From NCBI GenBank assembly GCA_029933635.1, contig JAOZNS010000032.1, forward strand, positions 5,605 through 17,531: a stretch of DNA of 11,927 nt, in the 5' to 3' direction. Under the pieces are notes generated by a model. That model made no database searches. It was not told the origin of the DNA and was given only the letters and a program-made list of their open reading frames with translations. How positions within the stretch are numbered: the stretch's first letter is position 1; every line of letters starts with the position of its first letter. The stretch comes from Candidatus Zixiibacteriota bacterium (lineage in GTDB: Bacteria > Zixibacteria > MSB-5A5 > SM1-73). Both the position numbers and the translations under genes were made by a program. Shown piece by piece: positions 6,033 through 11,744 of the stretch.

Positions 6033-6671
6033 GTGACTAAGATATCTGACTCAACCGTAAAGCGGCTCTCCATGTACTACCGTTCGCTTCTGGAGTTCGA
6101 GAAGAGAGGATACAAGATTATTTCATCCAAGGATCTGGCCAAAACGGAGGAGTTGACTCCGGCGCAGGTGAGAAAGGACCTCTCCTTTTTTGGCAATTTC
6201 GGAACAAGAGGATTGGGTTATCCAGTGGAAGAGCTTAAAGAAAGGATCGCAAAAATTCTGGGGCTGACTCGAAGCTGGAATGTAGCCTTGGTGGGGGTGG
6301 GGAATGTGGGTTCCGCCTTGGTCTCCTATAAGGAGTTCCAAAAACAGGGTTTCAACATGAAGCTACTTTTTGATAATGATCAGAGGAAGATCAACAAAAG
6401 TCACAAGGGCATTCCAGTCCATGATGTGACCTTTCTCTCAAAGAAGCTCAAGGAAAACAAAATTGAGATGGTGATCTTGGCTGTGCCGGCTCACGCCGCT
6501 CAAAAGGTCGCTGATCTGGTGGTCGCCTCAGGGGTAAAAAGCATCCTCAATTTTGCCCCGGTTCAGATAAAGGTTCCAAAAGACGTGGTGGTGCGTTCCG
6601 TCAACATGGCTATGGAACTGGAATACCTTTCCTTCTGTCAGGTAAATAAAGGCTTTTTGCAAAGCTCTTAA
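6033..6671 (+). CDS. rex: Redox-sensing transcriptional repressor Rex
   Basis: A 212-aa cytoplasmic repressor that senses the NADH/NAD+ ratio and usually controls fermentation and respiration genes. The N-terminal winged helix (residues 1-78) contains the family hallmarks TVKRLSMYYRSL and LTPAQVRKDLSFFGNFGTRGLGY. The Rossmann domain starts with the nucleotide-binding GVGNVG (88-93), followed by FDND and AVPAHAAQKVADLVVASGVKSILNFAPV. The C-terminal helix (NMAMELEYLSF) is the domain-swapped dimer element. Length is normal. The GTG start at 6033 is supported by AGGAGG at 6017-6022, although the 10-nt spacing is a little long. A perfect Rex box upstream indicates autoregulation. It is transcribed toward the redox gene cluster that starts 420 bp downstream, but a separate promoter serves that cluster. 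Confidence 0.97.
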   Translation: MTKISDSTVKRLSMYYRSLLEFEKRGYKIISSKDLAKTEELTPAQVRKDLSFFGNFGTRGLGYPVEELKERIAKILGLTRSWNVALVGVGNVGSALVSYKEFQKQGFNMKLLFDNDQRKINKSHKGIPVHDVTFLSKKLKENKIEMVILAVPAHAAQKVADLVVASGVKSILNFAPVQIKVPKDVVVRSVNMAMELEYLSFCQVNKGFLQSS

Positions 6672-7004
6672 AATCCTTCTTAATCCCCCTTACAAAAACA
6701 GACTTTCTTCTTTTTGCTAGGCCTTCAAACCAGGTAAATCAGCCAAGTAACAGCATTCCCGGATATGACCCCTGGTTAAGATTTAAATGAAAAAGCAGAC
6801 TTTCCCAAAGCAGAGGGGCGACCGTTTCGGGAAAAATGGTTCTGAGACATTTTGTTTTTTGAAACGTCCACTTTCTAAACTACATTTGGAAGAAAATCAT
6901 TATTTGTTTGTCTTAGCACCGCTTTCGGGATTGTTAAGTCTTTTTAGAAGAGAGGCGTAAAAACCAAAAATTAGCATAAATACAAAAAGTGACGATTTAC
7001 CATA
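6672..7004. other. Intergenic, no gene seen
   Basis: AT-rich 330-bp stretch after rex. I see no convincing ORF, RNA or clear intrinsic terminator. Two short stretches recur loosely: CAGACTTTC appears twice (about 6699 and 6797), and AAACGTCCAC at about 6870 recurs near 10690 in another intergenic region. Neither is long enough to call a repeat family. Confidence 0.4.
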
Positions 7005-7021
7005 TTGACAAATAGTAAATC
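6994..7021. promoter_or_regulatory. Inverted repeat over the redox-operon promoter
   Basis: GATTTAC (6994-7000) and GTAAATC (7015-7021) are perfect inverse arms 14 bp apart, flanking the -35 TTGACA. Arm spacing puts the centres two helical turns apart, as for a dimeric repressor site. It does not match the Rex box. Regulator unknown. Confidence 0.45.
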
Positions 7022-7032
7022 TATATTATATT
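7005..7032 (+). promoter_or_regulatory. Promoter of the CXXC/FeS/selenoprotein cluster
   Basis: -35 TTGACA at 7005-7010, 16-nt spacer, -10 TATATT at 7027-7032. The predicted start is near 7039, giving a leader of about 54 nt to the ATG at 7093. Confidence 0.65.
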
Positions 7033-7092
7033 GAAATTAAGTTGAGTTAAAAGGTCTTGATTCAACGGACCTCTGAGAGGAAGAAGTTCTTT

Positions 7093-7236
7093 ATGCGCCA
7101 CCTTAAAACTCTAATAAGAATTGTCGTTTTTTTGGCCGCGTTAGGTATCTTGATCTATGGGCTTAAGCTGGGTGATTTCGCGGAGACCCGGAACAATGGC
7201 TCCATTTTGTGTCTCTCCTGCATCGGCATAGAATAG
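7093..7236 (+). CDS. CD1871A-like CXXC-motif membrane peptide
   Basis: A 47-aa gene short enough to be missed by routine callers. The product has a basic N-terminus (MRHLKTLIR), one membrane helix (about residues 10-26), a polar stretch, and a C-terminal CLSCIGIE with Cys40 and Cys43. This is the shape of the CD1871A family of tiny CXXC membrane proteins, which end in CxxCIGIG-like sequence and are often encoded beside a membrane 4Fe-4S protein, as here (the gene starting at 7281). A GAGAGGAAG ribosome site lies about 9 nt upstream of the ATG. With the helix oriented N-in, the CXXC would be outside the cytoplasm. My inference is that it passes electrons or disulfide equivalents to or from the neighbouring FeS protein. 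The biochemical role of the family is not established. Confidence 0.75.
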   Translation: MRHLKTLIRIVVFLAALGILIYGLKLGDFAETRNNGSILCLSCIGIE

Positions 7237-7280
7237 ATCCCAAACATTAAATAGCTATTGCTGGATCGCTAAAGAATCGT

Positions 7281-8168
7281 TTGAAGGAAGATGAAGAGGC
7301 GTTTTTTCAAATAGGAACCCTGCTGGTTTCTAATTCTTATATCGGCTCAGTTTTTTATAGTAATATCTATCAGGGTTGGTTTAAAGGGATTTGTGTGCCG
7401 GTTATGAACTGCTATGGATGTCCTCTGGCCCTTGTAAGTTGCCCCATAGGGACGCTTCAACATTTTGTAATCATCAAGGCTTTCCCCCTGATGTTGATAG
7501 GTTTTTTGGGCATCATCGGCTTGGTGGTGGGAAGGATGACCTGTGGATGGCTTTGCCCCTTTGGTTTTTTTCAGGAGATGCTTTACAAGATAAAAACAAA
7601 GAAGTTTTACCCTAAAAAGGTATTCACCTATTCTAAATATGTCATATTGGTCGGTTTGACCCTTCTGATAGCCTACTGGGTGGGTGAGCCTTGGTTTTGT
7701 AAGCTGTGCCCGGTTGGCAGTCTGGAGGCGAGCGTTCCCATATCTTTGTGGAACCCGGGAGGGGATATCTTCACCCAAGGGGGAAGTATCGTTTCACGGT
7801 TAGGATTATTGTTCTACATCAAGATTTCTCTTCTTTTTGCTCTGGTGACTGCGGCCATCTTCGTGCATCAGCCATTCTGTCGATACGTCTGCCCGCTGGG
7901 GGCTATCTGGTCGGTCTTCAACCGATTCAGCCTGTTTCAGATGAAGGTCTGGGGTGATACCTGTGAACTTTTCGATGAGTGTCGCCGAGGATGCCCCATG
8001 GATATTGAGGTGCATCAGAATCCCAACGATGGGAACTGCACCCGTTGTTTGGAATGCACCAAATGTAAAAACGTCAGATTCAAGCCGATTTGGGCAGAGG
8101 AGAGAAAACGGTCCAACCGTGGAGAGACAGGACCTTTTCTGGAATCCATCAAAGAGGTGAGCAGATAA
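7281..8168 (+). CDS. Polytopic membrane 4Fe-4S protein (NapH/CcoG-like)
   Basis: About 295 aa, an integral membrane iron-sulfur protein. Cysteine motifs in order: CVPVMNCYGCPLALVSCPIG, CGWLCPFG after a hydrophobic helix, FCKLCPVG after a second, FCRYVCPLG after a third, then a ferredoxin-like tail CELFDECRRGCPMD and CTRCLECTKC. This matches the 4Fe-4S family related to NapH and CcoG, which move electrons across or along the membrane. In the tail, the first motif has only three of four expected cysteines (Phe replaces one), and the second has CX2CX2CX2C rather than CX2CX2CX3CP, so normal cluster content is uncertain. The start is unclear: this frame opens with TTG at 7281 and no good ribosome site. 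The natural-looking start MKRRFF at 7291 is one T out of frame. Selenoprotein genes follow 88 bp downstream. Confidence 0.88.
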   Translation: MKEDEEAFFQIGTLLVSNSYIGSVFYSNIYQGWFKGICVPVMNCYGCPLALVSCPIGTLQHFVIIKAFPLMLIGFLGIIGLVVGRMTCGWLCPFGFFQEMLYKIKTKKFYPKKVFTYSKYVILVGLTLLIAYWVGEPWFCKLCPVGSLEASVPISLWNPGGDIFTQGGSIVSRLGLLFYIKISLLFALVTAAIFVHQPFCRYVCPLGAIWSVFNRFSLFQMKVWGDTCELFDECRRGCPMDIEVHQNPNDGNCTRCLECTKCKNVRFKPIWAEERKRSNRGETGPFLESIKEVSR

Positions 8169-8256
8169 TTAGAAAATTACAATCGCAACAGTTTAAAATA
8201 ATCTTTAGGTGGCTTACGAGTTCAAATTCTAACCCCAAATTTGGTGGAGGACGAAT

Positions 8257-9318
8257 ATGCAGAGCAAAACTATTTGTTTTTGTCTGTTTTTGATTTTCAT
8301 CTTGGGTTTCTTAGGTTCCCTCCTCTGGGCTCAATCGATGGAGAATGTTTGTCCGATCAATCAGGGTGATGACCGGCTGATTGAAGCTCCTCCTGTCCAA
8401 AGGGGGGAGATTTCCTCCTCAAAAGATTATACCGTTCCCCGCAAACAGGTGCTTTTGGAGATTGCTACCGCCACCTGGTGATCATTTTGTCCTTGGACAG
8501 CAGTTGCTGCCGATTCACTCAGAAAGTTGTATGGCGATGCAATAGCGGTTCTGGAGTGTCATTCCAGCACCTCCGATCCTTTCTACCTTTACGATGCTCG
8601 ATACCGCATGATCACCTATTATGGCGTTCAATATTATCCCACAGGAATTTTTAACGGAACCAACTGGTACGTCGGGGGTAGCAGTGGCACCTTTAACGTT
8701 TACCATTCTAAATTTCTTCAAGAGATGACCGAAAATACGCCGGGTATCCTTTCGCTCAAGGTGGACTACGATCCCTTCAGTCGAACCGGCAATCTTGTTG
8801 CCAGGCTTCATTCGGTCGATCAAATAATCAACCCGGATTTGTATCTTCGCTATGCCATAACCGAAAGCCATAGGCGTTATCAGTGGCAATTTCTGGATAC
8901 TCTCAATTTTATCCTGAGGGATATGCTTCCCAATTACAATGGTGTGTCCTTTTCCATCAACCAGGGTGAAACCTTTGTGGATACCCAGAGCTTTTACATG
9001 GACCTAACCTGGCAGGATCGCAACTGCGAGCTGGTGGTTTTCGTCCAGAGTGACTTTAGCAAGGAAGTTCTTATATCCAATTTGATTCCCTTATATCAGA
9101 GCCATCTTTCCGGAGATGCAAATTCCGACCGGGTGGTGAGCATCTCGGATGTAGTCTTTCTTTCCAATTACATATTTCATGAAGGTGCTGAGCCGAACCC
9201 CTCAGCCTCCGGTGATCCCAACGAGGATGGGGTCATAGATATTGAGGATATTGCCTATTTGATGAATTATTTGTATCAGAAGGGACCCGCTCCTCTGAGA
9301 GGATGGGAGATAGACTGA
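8257..9318 (+). CDS. Exported seleno-thioredoxin-like protein with dockerin repeats, copy 1 (UGA = Sec75)
   Basis: Predicted 353-aa selenoprotein read through TGA at 8479-8481. ATG 8257 has GGTGGAGGA 5 nt upstream. A signal peptide (residues 1 to about 25, ...GSLLWA/QS) predicts export. The thioredoxin-like domain follows: VLLEIATATW-U-SFCPWTAVAADSLRKLYGDAIAVLECH, then DPFYLYDARYRMITYYGVQYYPTGIFNG. This is the pattern of Omp28-related thioredoxin folds (LLEExTGTWCxxCP...YYGxxGYPTxxFDG). Sec75 takes the place of the first Cys of CxxC, Cys78 is the resolving Cys, and Pro128 is the likely cis-Pro. Residues about 284-353 hold two dockerin-type repeats (GDANSDRVVSISDVVFL and GDPNEDGVIDIEDIAYL) with Ca-binding Asp/Asn positions. 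No other in-frame stop occurs up to TGA at 9316-9318. A plain reading gives two ORFs, 8257-8481 and one starting near 8527. It is paralogous to the next gene. Confidence 0.85.
8479..8510 (+). promoter_or_regulatory. Candidate bacterial SECIS element, copy 1
   Basis: The UGA at 8479-8481 is followed by 20 nt and then the apical loop AGTT (8502-8505), closed by CAGC (8498-8501) and GCTG (8506-8509). One further pair lies beyond an A-C mismatch. A G in the first two loop positions and this distance fit the bacterial SECIS pattern recognised by SelB. The stem is short, so the fold needs checking. Confidence 0.6.
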
Positions 9319-9348
9319 TCAACTTTAGATTCACAAAGGAGGTGAGAA

Positions 9349-10392
9349 ATGCCTGAAAGACAAAGAAGCTGGATTACCTTAATGGTGCTTTTTATCTTTT
9401 TTGTAAGTGCCACCAACATGGCTGATTCAAACTTGGACAAAGCAAAATGCCTTCCGGAGCAGCCCGGGCAGATATACCTTGAAGAGGATGAGTTTCCCAT
9501 GGTAGGAAACAAGGGTGTTCCTCGAGATCAAGTTTTGCTGGAGATAAACACCGCCACCTGGTGAGGTTACTGTCCCTATGCGGCAGTTGCTGCAGATTCC
9601 TTGGAGAAGCTGAAAGGTGACAGCCTGGCAGTTTTAGAGTATCATTGGAGCGACCCCTTTGACAATTCGGATGCTCAGGGTCGAAGAAATTATTATGGAA
9701 TTTCATCTTCCCCCATTGCTAAAATCGATGGGAGGAGGACCTGTTCGGGTGGTGGCTCGGGCACCTTTAATTGCTATTATGGTGCCTATACCATGGAAAT
9801 GATGAGCTATTCGCCATGCACCCTTCGGGTGGATGTGCTGTATGATTCCACCTCCCGGTTTCTGAAGGTTAAAACCTGGGTGACCGCTCTGGACACCTTC
9901 ACCCACGCTGATGCTCACCTGCGCTATGCTATAGCAGAAAGCCACAAATACTATCCCTGGCAAAACTTAGATAGCTTACACCACATCGTTCGAAAGATGC
10001 TACCCGACTATCACGGGGTTGCCTTTGGTATAGAGCCAGGAGAAACTTTTATCGACTCACAAAGTTACACTATAGACCCTTCCTGGGTGGATACTAATTG
10101 TTACGTGGTGGTCTTTGTACAGGCGGATGGCTATCTATACAACCCAGTATTCCGATCAGCCAAAAGATCTCTTTTCCCTACATATGTGTTTGGGGATTGC
10201 ACCGGAGATGGTGCGGTGGATGTGGCAGATGTCGTGTTTTTGATAAACTATCTGTATAAGGGAGAGGAAGCACCCAATCCCTATGGAAGAGGGGATGTCA
10301 ACCGAGACTGCATCATAGACGTGGCGGATATCGTTTACCTGATAAATTATCTTTACCGGTCAGGTGACGCCCCCCTCAAGGGATGCGACTAA
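9349..10392 (+). CDS. Exported seleno-thioredoxin-like protein with dockerin repeats, copy 2 (UGA = Sec72)
   Basis: Predicted 347-aa selenoprotein read through TGA at 9562-9564. ATG 9349 follows a strong AAAGGAGGTGA; the gap from copy 1 is 30 bp. The signal peptide ends near ATNMA/DS. The thioredoxin-like core reads VLLEINTATW-U-GYCPYAAVAADSLEKLKGDSLAVLEYH, then DPFDNSDAQGRRNYYGISSSPIAKIDG (likely cis-Pro122). Sec72 and Cys75 form UxxC. Conserved with copy 1 are LRYAIxESH, RxMLPxYxGVxFxI and GETFxDxQS. It differs in carrying an extra pair, Cys132 and Cys142 (TCSGGGSGTFNC), absent from copy 1. Two dockerin-type repeats end the protein (GDCTGDGAVDVADVVFLINYLY and GDVNRDCIIDVADIVYLINYLY). It stops at TAA 10390-10392. 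Probably periplasmic or cell-surface. Confidence 0.86.
9562..9594 (+). promoter_or_regulatory. Candidate bacterial SECIS element, copy 2
   Basis: The UGA at 9562-9564 is followed by 20 nt and then the loop AGTT (9585-9588), closed by a 6-bp stem TGCGGC/GCTGCA with one G-U pair. Loop sequence and UGA-to-loop distance are the same as in copy 1, although the bases between differ. This supports a selected RNA structure. Confidence 0.65.
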
Positions 10393-10806
10393 ACCATTTT
10401 CTTTTAAGGAGGTGATTTACAGAACAAGAGGGACTTTCGCAGAAGTCAGATTGTCGGACGGGATGAATCCCCATCCCTATTAAAGAGAGCAACTTATCAA
10501 CCATGGTGTCGGGCATTTAGACCTACTTACTCAGTTGAGCAACAGCCCCCAAGATGTGTGAAAAAATACCGAAAGGTCGATAAAATTCAGATTGAGTTGA
10601 AGGATTTCTTCCAGACCAGAATTAAAAGTTTTCCAAGAGAGTTTTTCTTTGATCGTTTTGGTCTGTGGAGGTAATTTTGATTTTACAAACGTCCACATTT
10701 GAGCTTTATCACCACGAGGGGGATTTTGAGAATCTGAAGGAGATCACAATCGGCTTGTTTGGTAGAACTTGATGGTAAAAACAACATCAAATTTAAAGGA
10801 GGACGG
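10393..10806 (+). other. 414-bp gap with an orphan open frame and strong ribosome sites
   Basis: No gene is called with confidence. A TTTTAAGGAGGTGA site at 10402-10415, nearly the same as the ribosome site of the preceding gene, is followed not by ATG but by TTACAGAACAAGAGG. In the frame of CAG-AAC-AAG an 88-codon open stretch runs 10408-10671 without a stop and without an ATG; the only in-frame GTG is at 10558. It would encode a basic, Arg-rich peptide (QNKRDFRRSQIVGRDE...FFFDRFGLWR) of no family I know. A second GGAGG at 10667 precedes a 31-aa TTG frame (10677-10772, ...FELYHHEGDFENLKEI). These may be degraded small genes. Nothing else is recognised here. Confidence 0.35.
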
Positions 10807-11382
10807 ATGTCTCGAAACAAAAAGAATTGGATTGTTTTAGAAGCTGGTATTCTTTTAGCCTTGTTGATGGTTCTTCTCACTGGTCCGGAGAAAGCCTTGG
10901 CTGAACCTTTCGGTTTTGACTTCACCTACACCGCTGGAGACACCACCAAATTTGGTGCAGTGTGGGACACTACCCAGTTTGCGTCGGTGCTGACCAACAC
11001 TGGAACCGAAGCGGATAGTTACAGCGTGAGCCTTACCGAAAATCCTGGCACCCCTCCGGAATGGTGGGTGCGGATGTGTGCCGGGGGAATTTGCTGGGAC
11101 TCCCTGGTTACCTCGGTAAACGTCTACTTAGAGCCGGGACAGCATGACGATATCCTTCTGGATGTCATGCCCAGAACCGTGGATGAGGGGAGCTTCACCA
11201 TCACCGTGGAGTCTTACGGAAACCCGGGCATAAAGCTGACCAAATCCAAAACCTTTATTCTGACCTCCTATGAACCGGGTCCGGTTACCAATCAGTGGGG
11301 GTTGATAATCCTCATCCTGCTCCTTTTGGCTTCGGGACTTTACTTGGCGTATAGAAGATTTGCACCGGTAAAAGAAACTTAG
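10807..11382 (+). CDS. Exported membrane-anchored protein with CxxxxC and an IPTL-like C-terminal anchor
   Basis: A 191-aa protein of no named family. ATG 10807 is preferred over an upstream in-frame start at 10759 because AAAGGAGGA lies just ahead of it. The signal peptide covers about residues 1-32 (...EKALA/EP). The mature part looks like a small beta-sandwich (TKFGAVWDTTQFASVLTNTGTEADSYSVSL...LEPGQHDDILLDVMP...EGSFTITVES), with a Cys pair in WWVRMCAGGICWDS (Cys91, Cys96) that could form a disulfide. The C-terminus NQWGLIILILLLLASGLYLAYRRF resembles IPTL-CTERM-type tails (EWGLIILxLLLLxxG...RRR) and should anchor the protein in the membrane with the body outside. As the last gene after two exported selenoproteins, it may be a redox partner or docking protein. 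That is inference from position and the Cys pair. Confidence 0.75.
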   Translation: MSRNKKNWIVLEAGILLALLMVLLTGPEKALAEPFGFDFTYTAGDTTKFGAVWDTTQFASVLTNTGTEADSYSVSLTENPGTPPEWWVRMCAGGICWDSLVTSVNVYLEPGQHDDILLDVMPRTVDEGSFTITVESYGNPGIKLTKSKTFILTSYEPGPVTNQWGLIILILLLLASGLYLAYRRFAPVKET

Positions 11383-11566
11383 GCTCAAAGGGCAAGTAGC
11401 TATTACAAATTGGAGTCTCCTCCAAATGGGTTGCTAATAGGTGATTCTACGGGCATTCAGGCTATTATTCGCAGAATCCATAGGAGATGGGAAAGGAGAT
11501 GTGGTTCTCTATTAAAGATCCCAGAAGCTAAATGAAGGAGAACCCAAAAATTAAAGATTTAACCAA
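11383..11566. other. Intergenic, only a small hairpin seen
   Basis: TTGGAG-TCTC-CTCCAA at 11410-11425 forms a 6-bp hairpin just after the last plus-strand gene, without a T-tract. No gene is visible before the terminator at 11567. Confidence 0.4.
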
Positions 11567-11597
11567 AAGAGCTCCTAAAAACAGGAGCTCTTCTTTA
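11567..11597 (+). terminator. Intrinsic terminator, probably bidirectional
   Basis: AAGAGCTCCT-AAAAAC-AGGAGCTCTT has ten perfect base pairs with a 6-nt loop. It is followed by CTTTAT on the plus strand and by TTGGTTAAAT on the minus strand. It sits between the plus-strand redox cluster and the convergent minus-strand gene ending at 11745, so it could serve both. Confidence 0.8.
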
Positions 11598-11744
11598 TAG
11601 AATACCACAAAGGTAATATCGCTTTCTGGTGAGATCGGGAAAAGAAAGGGAGAGGCACAAGGTAGCCAGGTTATAAAGTGATTTATTTGTCCTCTTCAGG
11701 GAATGGGTAAAAAAGCTCCCTTTTAGGCGAAAACTTCAGTATGA
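11598..11744. other. Intergenic, no gene seen
   Basis: About 150 bp between the terminator and the stop codon of the edge gene. No ORF, RNA or repeat was recognised. Confidence 0.4.

Noticed and set aside
7347..7778. Long minus-strand frame opposite the FeS protein gene
   Set aside because: It is a shadow of the well-supported plus-strand gene with no family resemblance.
8257..8481. Reading 8257-8481 as a complete 74-aa protein and 8527-9318 as a separate gene
   Set aside because: The TGA interrupts a conserved thioredoxin motif, the downstream part has no ribosome site or signal peptide of its own, and the same interruption recurs in the next paralogue.
8479..9564. UGA reassigned genome-wide to Trp or Gly
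   Set aside because: TGA still acts as a terminator here (for example the end of copy 1 at 9316-9318 and the edge gene at 11745), Trp just before each UGA is encoded by TGG, and only these two genes carry in-frame TGA at a Cys position.
8479..9564. Both genes being pseudogenes with a nonsense mutation
   Set aside because: Independent identical mutations in two diverged paralogues are unlikely, and the downstream frames remain open and conserved. A duplication of an already mutated gene is possible but would not preserve the UxxC context and both ribosome sites.
10759..10806. Upstream start for the anchored protein at 10759
   Set aside because: It would bury the AAAGGAGGA ribosome site inside the gene and put a charged extension before the signal peptide.
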